Both the position numbers and the translations under genes were made by a program. 64,000 nucleotides of DNA from Actinomycetota bacterium (lineage in GTDB: Bacteria > Actinomycetota > Actinomycetes > Mycobacteriales > Mycobacteriaceae): the NCBI GenBank assembly GCA_018268465.1, contig JAFDWN010000008.1, positions 276,359 to 340,358 of the forward strand. Reading direction: 5' to 3'. The notes below the pieces were generated by a model. It was not told the DNA's origin. It worked only from the letters and a program-made list of their open reading frames with translations, and ran no database searches. Positions 28,345 to 37,022 of the stretch are shown here, piece after piece (position 1 is the first letter of the stretch; every line of letters starts with the position of its first letter).

Positions 28345-29223
28345 ATGTCCCAGCCGTCGGTCCGATTCGGGATCATGACCGCCCCCTCGCAGGTGGGCTA
28401 CGACGACATCCAGCGCATCTGGCGCGAAGCCGACGACATCCCCGAGATCGAACACGCGTGGCTCTACGACCACCTCATGCCGATCTTCGGGGATCCGCAG
28501 GGACCGACGTTCGAAGGCTGGACGCTGCTGTCGGCCCTCGCCGCCCAAACCCACCGGCTGCGCGTCGGACTCCTGGTAACCAGCAACCGCTTTCGGCCAC
28601 CGGCCATGCTGGCCAAGATCGCCACGACCGTCGACATCGTGGCCCGCGGGCGCCTCGACTTCGGCATCGGCGCCGGCTCCCGACCCGGCCACCCGCTGGC
28701 CCGCCGCGAATACGAAGCGCACGGCCTGCCGTTCCACGACTTCTCGCACTCGGTGGACAGCCTCGCCGAATCGCTCACCGTCATCCGGCGGCTGTGGACC
28801 GCGACCGAACCGTTCGACTTCTCCGGTGCCCACGTGCACGTCAGATCGGCGTACGGCAGCCCAAAGCCGGTGCAGCGGCCGCATCCGCCCATCCTCGTCG
28901 GCGGCCGCTCGACCCCGGTGTTGCGCGTCACCGCGGAGCACGCGGACATCTGGAACGTCCCAGGCGACGACCTCGACGAGGCCGCGCGACGCAGCGTCCT
29001 GCTGGACCGATGCTGCGAAGAGATCGGGCGTGATCCCGCCACCCTCACCCGATCGATCCACCTCCACGTCGACCCGGAGCGGCCCGAGGCCAGCCGGGAG
29101 GCGATCGCCACCGCGGCCGGCGCGGGCTTCGGCCATATCGTCCTGGGACTCACCGCGCCCTACCCGCCCGGACTGGCCCGGTGGGTGGCCGACGAGCTGA
29201 TCGGCCCGCACCGGCAGCCGTGA
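28345..29223 (+). CDS. LLM-class F420-dependent oxidoreductase
   Basis: The 292-aa protein is a luciferase-like TIM barrel. Family blocks seen are VRFGIMTAPSQVGYDDI, EIEHAWLYDHLMPIFGDPQGPTFEGWTLLSALAAQTHRLRVGLLVTSNRFRPPAMLAKIATTVDIVARGRLDFGIGAG, and HPPILVGGRSTPVLRVTAEHADIWN. The pattern is of the F420 rather than FMN branch, as expected in mycobacteria. The ATG follows GAGGAGGCACCACG. It is divergent from and probably repressed by the adjacent TetR protein. Substrates of this group include xenobiotics and polyketide-like molecules. None can be assigned here. Confidence 0.85.
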   Translation: MSQPSVRFGIMTAPSQVGYDDIQRIWREADDIPEIEHAWLYDHLMPIFGDPQGPTFEGWTLLSALAAQTHRLRVGLLVTSNRFRPPAMLAKIATTVDIVARGRLDFGIGAGSRPGHPLARREYEAHGLPFHDFSHSVDSLAESLTVIRRLWTATEPFDFSGAHVHVRSAYGSPKPVQRPHPPILVGGRSTPVLRVTAEHADIWNVPGDDLDEAARRSVLLDRCCEEIGRDPATLTRSIHLHVDPERPEASREAIATAAGAGFGHIVLGLTAPYPPGLARWVADELIGPHRQP

Positions 29224-29345
29224 GCGGGAAGCCGGTGCCGTCGACCGGTCGTTTTCATCCCGGTTTCGCCACGCGAAGAATCACGGCGCAGCGACTGGGT
29301 ACGGGCATCCGTCTGCGCAGATCGGCGCGCATACTGAAGGGCGAT

Positions 29346-31034
29346 ATGACTGGACCAGACTCCCAGCCCCGTAAAGCCATCATCCTCACCGTCGACGACG
29401 ACCCCGCCGTGTCGCGCGCCGTCGCCCGGGACCTGCGCCGCCACTACGGCGAGAGGTACCGGATCGTGCGGGCCGAGACGGGCTTCGACGCGCTGGACAC
29501 CCTCAAGGAACTCAAACTGCGCGGCGACACGGTCGCGGTATTCGTCGCCGACTACCGGATGCCGCAGATGAGCGGTATCGAATTCCTCGAACAGGCCATG
29601 GACATCTTCCCGATGGCACGCCGGGTGCTGCTCACCGCCTACGCCGACACCCACGCCGCGATCGACGCGATCAACGTCGTCGACCTCGACCACTACCTGC
29701 TCAAACCGTGGGATCCCCCGGAGGAGAAGCTCTACCCCGTCATCGACGCGCTGCTGGAGGCCTGGCGGACCGACGGCGGGCATCCGATGCCCGACACCAA
29801 GATCGTCGGCCACCGCTGGAGCAGGCGGTCCTCGGAAGTCCGCGAATTCCTGGCCAGCAACCGGCTGTCCTACCACTGGATCTTCGCCGACGACGAGGAG
29901 GGCAAGCGGATGCTGGAGGCCGCCGGCCTCGACGCGCTGCGGCTGCCCGTCGTCATCACCGAGGACGGCGAACCGCTGGTCGATCCGTCCAACGCCGAAC
30001 TCGCCGCGCGCCTGGGCCTGTCCACCGAACCGCGGCAGGACTTCTACGACCTGGCGGTGATCGGCGGCGGCCCCGGCGGGCTGGCGGCAGCCGTGTACGG
30101 CGCATCCGAGGGGCTCAAGACCGTGCTGATCGAAGCGGTCGCGACCGGCGGACAGGCCGGCCAGAGCTCCCGGATCGAGAACTACCTCGGCTTTCCCGAC
30201 GGGGTTCGCGGTGATCAGCTGGCCGACCGCGCTCGCAGGCAGGCCGAAAAGTTCGAAGCCGACCTCATCACCGCACGCGAAGCCGTCGCGCTGGAACTGC
30301 ACGGCAACGCCCGCACGATCCGGTTCGCCGACGGAGGGTCCATCGACTGCCGCGCGGTGATCCTGGCGACCGGGGTGTCCTACCGCGAACTCGACGCCGA
30401 CGGCTGTAACAGCCGAAACGGCGAGGACCGCAATCTGACGGGCCGCGGCGTCTACTACGGCGCGGCGACCTATGTCGCGTCGGAATGCGCCGACCAGCAG
30501 GTCTACGTCGTCGGTGGCGCGAACTCGGCAGGTCAGGCCGCGATGAATCTGGCCAGGAAGGCCGCCAAGGTCACCCTCGTGGTACGCGGATCCGATCTGG
30601 CCGCGTCGATGTCCTACTACCTGATCCAGCAGATCAAGGCCACCCCCAACATCGAGGTCATGACCAACACCGAGGTGTGTCACGCCCACGGCGAGAAGAG
30701 CCTGGAGAAGCTGGTCCTGGTCGACAACAAGAGCGGTGAGACGACCGAGGTGGACTGCGCTCAGCTGTTCATCTTCATCGGCGCGCAGCCCCGCACCGAC
30801 TGGTTGCCGCCGGAAATCGCGCGCGACGCCCGCGGGTTCGTCATCTCCGGGCCCGACCTGGGCTCCGGCAGCGGCTGGCCGCTGGACCGCCCGCCCTACC
30901 ACCTGGAAACAAGCGTGCCGGGTGTGTTTGTTGCAGGTGACGTACGAGCCGAATCGGCCAAACGCGTCGCCGCCGCCGTGGGCGAAGGGTCGATGGCCGT
31001 GATGTTCGTGCACCGCTATCTCGCCGAGGCGTAG
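29346..31034 (+). CDS. Receiver domain fused to glutaredoxin-like and thioredoxin-reductase-like FAD domains
   Basis: From ATG 29346 the product is 562 aa. Residues about 14-130 are a response-regulator receiver: acidic TVDDDPAVSR, phospho-acceptor Asp in VADYRMPQMSG, Thr in VLLTAYAD and Lys in YLLKPWDPP, all conserved. Residues about 145-230 resemble a glutaredoxin-like fold (SSEVREFLASNRLSYHWIFADDEEGKRMLEA, LRLPVVITEDGEPLVDPS) with Ser-Ser where a Grx CxxC would sit. The rest is thioredoxin-reductase-like: FAD motif VIGGGPGGLAAAVYGASEG, GQAGQSSRIENYLGFP, second dinucleotide site VVGGANSAGQAAMNLARKA, and closing VPGVFVAGDVRAESAKRVAAAVGEG. The redox CxxC of true TrxR is replaced (GRGVYYGAATYVA), so it cannot act as a classical disulfide reductase. 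Two kinases follow directly and could phosphorylate the receiver. Confidence 0.9.
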   Translation: MTGPDSQPRKAIILTVDDDPAVSRAVARDLRRHYGERYRIVRAETGFDALDTLKELKLRGDTVAVFVADYRMPQMSGIEFLEQAMDIFPMARRVLLTAYADTHAAIDAINVVDLDHYLLKPWDPPEEKLYPVIDALLEAWRTDGGHPMPDTKIVGHRWSRRSSEVREFLASNRLSYHWIFADDEEGKRMLEAAGLDALRLPVVITEDGEPLVDPSNAELAARLGLSTEPRQDFYDLAVIGGGPGGLAAAVYGASEGLKTVLIEAVATGGQAGQSSRIENYLGFPDGVRGDQLADRARRQAEKFEADLITAREAVALELHGNARTIRFADGGSIDCRAVILATGVSYRELDADGCNSRNGEDRNLTGRGVYYGAATYVASECADQQVYVVGGANSAGQAAMNLARKAAKVTLVVRGSDLAASMSYYLIQQIKATPNIEVMTNTEVCHAHGEKSLEKLVLVDNKSGETTEVDCAQLFIFIGAQPRTDWLPPEIARDARGFVISGPDLGSGSGWPLDRPPYHLETSVPGVFVAGDVRAESAKRVAAAVGEGSMAVMFVHRYLAEA

Positions 31035-31045
31035 GAGGGAGCCCG

Positions 31046-32509
31046 ATGACCGATCCGGACTCGGACCTGCGCTGTGTACGCGACGAACTGCGCACCCTGT
31101 TCCTGTTCGAATCGCTCACCGACGCCCAGCTGGACCGGCTGTGCGCAGCGGGTGACATCGCGCGTTTCGAACCCGGTGTGCTGTTCGTCGAAGGAGCGCC
31201 AGCGACGTGCCTCTATGTGCTGACCGACGGCGAGGTGGCGCTGTCCAAGCGGTCCGGCGGGGTGGATATCGAGACGATCCGCAGCACGCAGCGCGGGGCG
31301 TACTTCGGGGCGTGGTCGGCGTTCCTCGACGGTGAGCAGACCTACGAGACTTCGGCGCGGGTGATCGCCCCGTCACGGATGTTCGTCCTCGACGCGGCCG
31401 GACTCGGCGACTTCATGCGTACCGAATTCCCGATGGCCTGCCACTTCCTCGTCGGCCAGTCGCTCGGCCGGTTCAACCAGCACCGCATCGTCGGGCCGCA
31501 TGACCGCCTCATGCAGCTCGGCCAGCTGACCGCGGGGCTCACCCACGAGCTGAACAACCCCGCCGCCGCGGCGGTCCGTGCGACATCCGCGCTGCGCGGT
31601 CGCGTCGCGAGCCTGCGGCGCCGGCTGGGTTCGCTGGCGGACGGCACGATGAACAACGCCACCATGCGCACCCTGGTGGCCATCGCCGACGAGGTGGCCG
31701 AGGCGGCGGCCAAAGCCCCCGACCTGAGCCCGCTGGAGAAGGCCGACCGCGAGGAGAGCGTCGGCGACTGGCTCGACGACCACGACGTCGGCGGGGCGTG
31801 GGAACTGGCCCCGACGTTCGTGGAGGCCGGGCTGGACATCGACTGGCTGGAGCGGACCGCCGCCGCGCTCGAGGAGACGGACGGAGCCGCGTCACTCGTC
31901 GGCGCCGTGCAGTGGCTCAGCTGCACCATCGAATCCGAGTTGCTGTTCAACGAGATCACCCAGTCCACGTCACGGGTGGCCAACCTGGTGGGCCAGGCCG
32001 CGCATTACTCGCACCTCGACCGTGCGCCGTTCAACGTCGCCGACGTGCACGAACTGCTGAAGAACACCGTGATGATGCAGTCGCACACCATCGGTTCGGA
32101 CATCGCGGTGGTCGAGGACTTCGACGAGTCCATTCCGCCGATCCTCTGTTACCCGGCCGAACTCGGCCAGGTGTGGACCAACCTGATACTCAACGCCGTG
32201 TCGGCCATGCGGTCCGGCGGCGGGACGACGCTGACGCTGCGTACCTATCACCAGGGCGACGTCCTTCGCGTCGAAGTGTGCGACGACGGCCCGGGCGTCC
32301 CCGAGGAACTGCGGGAACGGATCTTCGACCCGTTCTTCACGACGAAACCCATCGGTGAGGGCAGCGGGCTGGGCCTGGATTTCGCGTCGCGCATCGTGCA
32401 CAAACACGGCGGGACGATGTGGGTGGAATCGGTGCCGGGTGATACGCGTTTCATATCCGTGCTGCCGCTTCGCATCGAAGCCCGCTCCGACGCGGCCGAA
32501 GCGCGATGA
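31046..32509 (+). CDS. Cyclic-nucleotide-domain histidine kinase (HELNNP type)
   Basis: The 487-aa protein starts 12 bp after the fusion gene with a GGAGGGA site. Residues about 15-140 form a CRP-like cyclic-nucleotide-binding domain (LFLFESLTDAQLDRLCAAGDIARFEPGVLFVEGAPATCLYVLTDGEVALSKRSGGVDI). A histidine phosphorylation helix has H-box LTAGLTHELNNPAAAA. About 170 residues of helical insert separate it from the ATP domain, with N-box QVWTNLILNAVSAMRSG, G1 VCDDGPGVPEEL, F-box FDPFFTTK and G2 GEGSGLGLDFA. No membrane segment is seen, so it is cytosolic. The probable phosphotransfer partner is the receiver of the preceding fusion protein. Confidence 0.9.
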   Translation: MTDPDSDLRCVRDELRTLFLFESLTDAQLDRLCAAGDIARFEPGVLFVEGAPATCLYVLTDGEVALSKRSGGVDIETIRSTQRGAYFGAWSAFLDGEQTYETSARVIAPSRMFVLDAAGLGDFMRTEFPMACHFLVGQSLGRFNQHRIVGPHDRLMQLGQLTAGLTHELNNPAAAAVRATSALRGRVASLRRRLGSLADGTMNNATMRTLVAIADEVAEAAAKAPDLSPLEKADREESVGDWLDDHDVGGAWELAPTFVEAGLDIDWLERTAAALEETDGAASLVGAVQWLSCTIESELLFNEITQSTSRVANLVGQAAHYSHLDRAPFNVADVHELLKNTVMMQSHTIGSDIAVVEDFDESIPPILCYPAELGQVWTNLILNAVSAMRSGGGTTLTLRTYHQGDVLRVEVCDDGPGVPEELRERIFDPFFTTKPIGEGSGLGLDFASRIVHKHGGTMWVESVPGDTRFISVLPLRIEARSDAAEAR

Positions 32510-32530
32510 TCTCAGAGGGAGGGGACGACC

Positions 32531-34036
32531 ATGGGCGAGAAATGTCTGCCCGGCGAACTACGGACGCTGTTCTTGTTCGAGGCGCTTTCTGACGCGCAGC
32601 TGGACACGCTGTGCGCCAACGGGCATATCGCGTCGTTCGAGCCGGGGCCGATCTGCACCGAGGGCGATCCCGCGACGTGCTTCTACGTGCTGCTCGACGG
32701 CGAACTGGTGATGTCCAAACGTTCCGGCGGCGTCGATATCGAGACCAACCGGACCTCGCAGCGCGGTGTGTACTGCGGGGCGTGGTCGGCCTACGTCCCC
32801 GGTGAGGAAAACGTCTACCAGGCCTCGGTCCGGGTGACCACACCGTCGCGGTTCTTCGTCCTCGACGCGGGCGCGTTCGCGGCGTTCATGCAGCAGGAAT
32901 TCCCGATGGCCGTCCATCTGCTCGAAGGCCATATGGTCGGCGGCCTGCGGCAGCGTCAGATTCTGGGGCAGCGGGAGAAACTGCTGGCGCTCGGCACGAT
33001 CACGGCCGGGCTGACCCATCAGCTCAACAACCCCGCGGCCGCCATCTCCAGGGACGTCTCCGATCTGCGGGACAACGTCGGCAAGATGCGCCACAAGTTG
33101 GCGATGCTCGCCGACGGGGAGTTCACCCCCGAGGCGCTGCGGGTGTTGGTCAGCATCCAAGACGAGGTCGCCGAGCAGGTGGCCAAGGCGAAGATGCAAG
33201 AACTGTCGGCCCTGGAGACTTCCGATCGGGAGGACCAGATCGGCGAGTGGCTCGAGGATCACGACATCGCGTCGGGCTGGGATTACGCACCGACCTTCGT
33301 GGAGGCGGGGCTGGACACCGACTGGCTGGAGAAGGTGGAGGCGTCAATCGACGACGTCGACTGCTCGGCGACCCTGCGCGGCGCGATCGGCTGGCTGAAG
33401 TACACCATCGACACCGAGCTGTCGGTGAACCGTATCGCCGAGGCCAGCAAGCGCATCTCGGCGCTGCTCGCCGGCACCAAACAGTATTCGCAGATGGACC
33501 GGGCGCCGTATCAGTCCGCCGACGTCCACGAACTGCTGCACAGCACCGTGATGATGTTCGGGGAGAAGATCGGCAAGGACGGCCCCGTCAAACTGGTCAA
33601 GGAATGGGATAAGACCCTGCCCGAATTGCTTTGTTACCCGGGCGATCTCAACCAGGTTTGGACCAATCTTATCGACAACGCGATCCAGGCCATGGACTAT
33701 CACGGCACGTTGACCGTCCGCACCGGGCGTGAGGGCGACGATATGGTGCGAGTCGAGATCTGCGACGACGGCCCGGGGATCCCCGAGGAGATCGTCGACC
33801 GCATCTTCACGCCGTTCTTCACCACCAAACCCTTCGGTGAGGGCACCGGTCTCGGGCTCGACCTGGCCTGGCGCATCGTGGTGGAGAAGCACCAGGGCAA
33901 TCTGCGGGTCGAGTCGCAGCCCGGCGACACCCGGTTCATCGTGCTGCTGCCGCTGGAGGCGCCCGCCCCGACGGCGCTGACACCGGCGGAAATCAAACCC
34001 GCGGACGTTTCGCTCAGCACGAGTTCAACGGAATAG
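32531..34036 (+). CDS. Paralogous cyclic-nucleotide-domain histidine kinase with HQ H-box
   Basis: The 501-aa protein is clearly a duplicate of the kinase 21 bp upstream: LFLFEALSDAQLDTLCANGHIASFEPGPICTEGDPATCFYVLLDGELVMSKRSGGVDIET matches block for block. The CRP-like domain, long helical linker (ALRVLVSIQDEVAEQVAKAKMQ) and ATP domain (NQVWTNLIDNAIQAMDYHG, ICDDGPGIPEEI, FTPFFTTKPFGEGTGLGLDLAW) are intact. The H-box reads ITAGLTHQLNNPAAA: the phospho-accepting His is kept but the following Glu, the usual general base, is Gln. It may be a poor kinase, a phosphatase or an allosteric partner in a heterodimer with its neighbour. It shares the operon and likely the same target. Confidence 0.9.
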   Translation: MGEKCLPGELRTLFLFEALSDAQLDTLCANGHIASFEPGPICTEGDPATCFYVLLDGELVMSKRSGGVDIETNRTSQRGVYCGAWSAYVPGEENVYQASVRVTTPSRFFVLDAGAFAAFMQQEFPMAVHLLEGHMVGGLRQRQILGQREKLLALGTITAGLTHQLNNPAAAISRDVSDLRDNVGKMRHKLAMLADGEFTPEALRVLVSIQDEVAEQVAKAKMQELSALETSDREDQIGEWLEDHDIASGWDYAPTFVEAGLDTDWLEKVEASIDDVDCSATLRGAIGWLKYTIDTELSVNRIAEASKRISALLAGTKQYSQMDRAPYQSADVHELLHSTVMMFGEKIGKDGPVKLVKEWDKTLPELLCYPGDLNQVWTNLIDNAIQAMDYHGTLTVRTGREGDDMVRVEICDDGPGIPEEIVDRIFTPFFTTKPFGEGTGLGLDLAWRIVVEKHQGNLRVESQPGDTRFIVLLPLEAPAPTALTPAEIKPADVSLSTSSTE

Positions 34037-34065
34037 CGCGCGGGCCGTCCAGGGTTGGACAGGCT

Positions 34066-34929
34066 GTGACGCAGCCTACGAGCTCCTCCCCCGACCCCTC
34101 GTCCACACCCGATCTGGGGCGCTACGGCGTCTTCGGGCGGGGCTTCAGCCCCGATCAGGCCCGCGAGATCGAAGCGCTGGGCTACGGCGCCATCTGGGTC
34201 GGCGGGTCGCCACCGGCAGAGTTGGAATGGGTCGAACCGATCCTGGAGAAGACCAGCACACTGTCCGTCGCGACCGGAATCGTGAACATCTGGACCGCCG
34301 CGGCAGGTCCGGTGGCCGAATCCTTCCACCGCATCGACGCGGCGTATCCGGGCCGTTTCCTGCTGGGAATCGGCGTCGGACATCCCGAAGCCCACGCGGC
34401 GTACCGCAAGCCGTTCGACGCGTTGTCGGAATACCTCGACGAGCTCGATGCACTGGGTGTCCCCCGGCAGCGCCGGGTCGTCGCCGCACTCGGGCCCAGG
34501 GTGCTCAGGCTGTCCGCCGAGCGCTCCGCCGGGGCGCACCCGTATCTGACGACGCCCGAACACACCGCGAGGGCACGGGAGCTGATCGGCCCGTCGGCGT
34601 TCCTGGCGCCCGAGCACAAGGTGGTGTTGACCACTCAGGCCGAGACCGCACGCACGGTGGGCCGTGCGGCGCTCGACATCTACCTCAACCTGCAGAACTA
34701 CCTCAACAACTGGAAGCGGCTGGGCTTCACCGACGACGACGTGGCCAGGCCGGGCAGCGACAGGCTCGTCGACGCGGTGGTGGCGTACGGTACGGCGGAG
34801 GCCATTGCCGCCAGACTGGCCGAACATCTCGACGCCGGCGCCAATCACGTGCCCGTGCAGGTGCTGACCTCTGACGACGCCCTGCTTCCCGCACTCACCG
34901 AACTGGCCGGCCCGCTCGGGTTGCGCTGA
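34066..34929 (+). CDS. LLM-class F420-dependent oxidoreductase, MSMEG_4141-type family (paralog 1)
   Basis: The 287-aa TIM-barrel protein (GTG 34066) carries LGRYGVFGRGFSPDQAREIEALGYGAIWVGGSPPAELEWVEPILEKTSTLSVATGIVNIW, AYPGRFLLGIGVGHPEA, and a YLNNWKRLGFTDDDVARPGSDRLVDAVVAYGTAE block. This resembles the actinobacterial probable F420-dependent oxidoreductase family named for MSMEG_4141. It lies 29 bp after the kinase genes and may be co-transcribed with them. Its close paralog follows after a triple 32-bp repeat. Confidence 0.87.
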   Translation: MTQPTSSSPDPSSTPDLGRYGVFGRGFSPDQAREIEALGYGAIWVGGSPPAELEWVEPILEKTSTLSVATGIVNIWTAAAGPVAESFHRIDAAYPGRFLLGIGVGHPEAHAAYRKPFDALSEYLDELDALGVPRQRRVVAALGPRVLRLSAERSAGAHPYLTTPEHTARARELIGPSAFLAPEHKVVLTTQAETARTVGRAALDIYLNLQNYLNNWKRLGFTDDDVARPGSDRLVDAVVAYGTAEAIAARLAEHLDAGANHVPVQVLTSDDALLPALTELAGPLGLR

Positions 34930-34946
34930 CAGACGGGAGACACGAC

Positions 34947-35042
34947 ATGACCGACGAGCGCTTGCGCGAGGAGCCGACATGACCGACGAGCGCTTGCGCG
35001 AGGAGCCGACATGACCGACGAGCGCTTGCGCGAGGAGCCGAC
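34947..35042 (+). repeat. Three tandem 32-bp repeats, each a start site plus an 11-codon mini-ORF
   Basis: Units begin at 34947, 34979 and 35011. Each begins ATGACCGACGAGCGCTTG and ends with a GAGGAG ribosome-binding site before the next ATG. In frame each unit encodes MTDERLREEPT followed by TGA, and that TGA overlaps the next unit's ATG (ATGA). The last overlaps the start of the LLM gene at 35043. The core GAGCGCTTGCGCGAGGAG recurs at 35601-35652 and, inverted, at 54402-54512. Confidence 0.9.
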
Positions 35043-35951
35043 ATGACCGAGGCAGTGGAGCTGAAGCCGGCGCTGGGCCGGTACGGGGTGTGGACGCTGG
35101 GCCCGATAGCGCCCGAGCAAGCCGCAGAGGTCGAGCAGCTCGGGTACGGGGCACTGTGGGTCGGCGGCTCACCCGCCGCCGATCTGTCGTTCGTCGAGCC
35201 GATCCTCGAGCAGACCGAGAACCTGCAGGTGGCCACGGGGATCGTCAACGTCTGGAAAGCGCCGGTAGATGAGGTCGCCGCCGCTTATCACCGGATCGAG
35301 GACGCCTATCCGGGCCGGTTTCTTCTCGGGATCGGCATCGGGCACCCGGAGCACACCGATGAGTACCGCAAACCCTATGACGTACTTGTCGAATACCTCG
35401 ACGCACTCGATGCCGCCAAGGTGCCGACGAGCAGGCGGGTGGTGGCCGCACTGGGGCCCAAGGTGCTCAAGCTGGCGGCGCTGCGCAGCGCGGGGGCGCA
35501 TCCGTATCTGACCACCCCGGAACACACCGCGCAGGCCCGGGAACTGCTGGGTAATACGGTGTTCCTGGCGCCTGAACACAAGGTCGTGCTGGCGCCCGAT
35601 GAGCGCTCGCGCGAAGAGAATGTGACAGCTGAGCGCTCGCGCGAAGAGAATGCCACCGCGGCGGAGCGCGCTCGTGCGATCGGCCGCGACACGGTCGGTT
35701 TCTACCTCGACCTGAGCAACTACCTCAACAACTGGAAGCGGCTGGGCTTCACCGACCGGGACCTCGCCAAGCCCGGCAGCGACAAACTCATCGACGCCGT
35801 GGTCGCCCACGGCACGGCCGATGAGGTCGCGGCGCGCCTCGGCGAACACCTCGACGCCGGCGCGGATCACGTCGCGATCCAGGTGCTCGGTGGCCCCGAC
35901 GCACTGGTGCCGACTTTGACCCGGCTGTCGGGACCGCTCGGCCTAAGGTGA
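35043..35951 (+). CDS. LLM-class F420-dependent oxidoreductase, MSMEG_4141-type family (paralog 2, with repeat-derived insert)
   Basis: The 302-aa protein is a paralog of the preceding LLM protein. The same blocks are present (LGRYGVWTLGPIAPEQAAEVEQLGYGALWVGGSPAADLSFVEPILEQTENLQVATGIVNVW, YPGRFLLGIGIGHPEH, YLNNWKRLGFTDRDLAKPGSDK). Between APEHKVVL and AERARAIGRD it has about 20 extra residues (DERSREENVTAERSREENAT) that the paralog lacks. These are encoded by two 30-bp repeat units. Its start codon belongs to the fourth, truncated copy of the 32-bp upstream repeat, so translation may be coupled to three mini-ORFs. Function beyond F420-dependent redox chemistry is unknown. Confidence 0.87.
   Translation: MTEAVELKPALGRYGVWTLGPIAPEQAAEVEQLGYGALWVGGSPAADLSFVEPILEQTENLQVATGIVNVWKAPVDEVAAAYHRIEDAYPGRFLLGIGIGHPEHTDEYRKPYDVLVEYLDALDAAKVPTSRRVVAALGPKVLKLAALRSAGAHPYLTTPEHTAQARELLGNTVFLAPEHKVVLAPDERSREENVTAERSREENATAAERARAIGRDTVGFYLDLSNYLNNWKRLGFTDRDLAKPGSDKLIDAVVAHGTADEVAARLGEHLDAGADHVAIQVLGGPDALVPTLTRLSGPLGLR
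35601..35652 (+). repeat. Two 30-bp in-frame repeat units inside the LLM gene
   Basis: GAGCGCTCGCGCGAAGAGAA occurs at 35601 and again at 35631. Each encodes ERSREEN. A degenerate third copy (GCGGAGCGCGCTCGTGCG) follows at about 35660. The core matches the repeat upstream of this gene and the repeat in the ThDP enzyme gene. It accounts for the insertion relative to the paralogous protein. Confidence 0.85.
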
Positions 35952-35996
35952 TGTCGGCGCGCTCACCGAGCCGCTTCGGATGCGAACGCGCCGAAA

Positions 35997-36986
35997 TCAC
36001 TGGCTGGGTTGGAGGTACCAGGGATTGGCCCTGGCCCAGTCGATGGTGCGCGCAATACCTTCTTCGATGTCCACAGAGAGCCGCCACCCCAGTTCGCGCT
36101 GCGCCTTGGTCGAGTCAGGGATTCTGCGCGGAATGTCCTCGTATGTCTTTCCGTAATGCGCCGAGGTGTCGACAGCGTGCGCGTCGGATACGGATTGCAC
36201 TCCCGCGATCTTGATGGCCATCAGGACGACGTCGCGGATCGCCGTCTCGGTCATACTGCCGATGTTGAACACCTCGCCGATGGCTGAGTGCGAATCGGCG
36301 GCCAGCAACGTGCCCGCAACGGCGTCATCGATGTAGGTGAAGCACCGGGTTTGGTCCCCCGAGTCGTAGAGCAACGGGGGCAGGCCGTTGAGGATGCGAT
36401 GAATGCTCTGGGATATGACGAAGATCGGATTCTGGCGCGGACCGTACACATTGAAATACCGGACGACCGTGACAGGAAGGCCATAGGTCTCGCGCATCGC
36501 GAAGACGAGATGCTCGGCCATCGCCTTGCTGGTGCTGTAACTCCACCGGGCTGTGCGGGTGGATCCGAGAACACGGTCGTCGTCTTCGCCGAACGGCGGG
36601 TTCGGATTCTTCCCGAACACCTCGGAGGTGCTGGCGAACAGCACTCGTGTTCCGTACCGCTGACCCAGTTCCAGGACATTTCGCGTGCCCATGACGTTGA
36701 CGTCGAGGACGCGCAGTGGATTCTCGACGTAGTTCTTGATCCCGACGACCGCCGACAGGTGGAACACCAAGTCAACTTCTGGTGTGAGTGCCGTCTGTAG
36801 GCTCGCCAGGTCGGTGACGTCACCCTGCACGAACCGGAACTGCGGGTACTCGTCGAAATCGATACTGGTGTCCCGGGTGTTCCTGGCCAGGTCGAACACT
36901 GTCACCGAATCGCCCCGGTTCAGCAGTGCCGACACCAGGTGCGACCCGATGAAACCGTAGCCCCCTGTCACGACGACATTGGCCAT
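35997..36986 (-). CDS. NAD-dependent nucleotide-sugar epimerase/dehydratase (extended SDR)
   Basis: The 329-aa protein opens MANVVVTGGYGFIGSHLVSALLNRGDSVTVFD (NAD-binding GGxGFIG) and has the STSEVFG segment and the catalytic YxxxK in WSYSTSKAMAEH. RYFNVYGPRQNP and CFTYIDDAVAGTLLAA complete the extended SDR set, as in UDP-glucose 4-epimerase, UDP-glucuronate decarboxylase and GDP-mannose dehydratase relatives. The exact reaction is not resolved. It is downstream of a UDP-sugar dehydrogenase with 36 bp between, so acting on the uronate product (epimerase or decarboxylase) is the most natural reading. Confidence 0.82.
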   Translation of the reverse strand: MANVVVTGGYGFIGSHLVSALLNRGDSVTVFDLARNTRDTSIDFDEYPQFRFVQGDVTDLASLQTALTPEVDLVFHLSAVVGIKNYVENPLRVLDVNVMGTRNVLELGQRYGTRVLFASTSEVFGKNPNPPFGEDDDRVLGSTRTARWSYSTSKAMAEHLVFAMRETYGLPVTVVRYFNVYGPRQNPIFVISQSIHRILNGLPPLLYDSGDQTRCFTYIDDAVAGTLLAADSHSAIGEVFNIGSMTETAIRDVVLMAIKIAGVQSVSDAHAVDTSAHYGKTYEDIPRRIPDSTKAQRELGWRLSVDIEEGIARTIDWARANPWYLQPSQ

Positions 36987-37022
36987 CTGCGCTTTCCATC
37001 CCCTCGCGGCGGCTGTCGGCGG

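Noticed and set aside
29160-31013. A 617-codon open frame opposite the receiver/TrxR-like fusion
   Set aside because: Antisense shadow: the sense strand has full domain matches and this one has none.
34947-35042. Possible CRISPR array
   Set aside because: The units are directly adjacent with no unique spacers; this is a simple tandem repeat.
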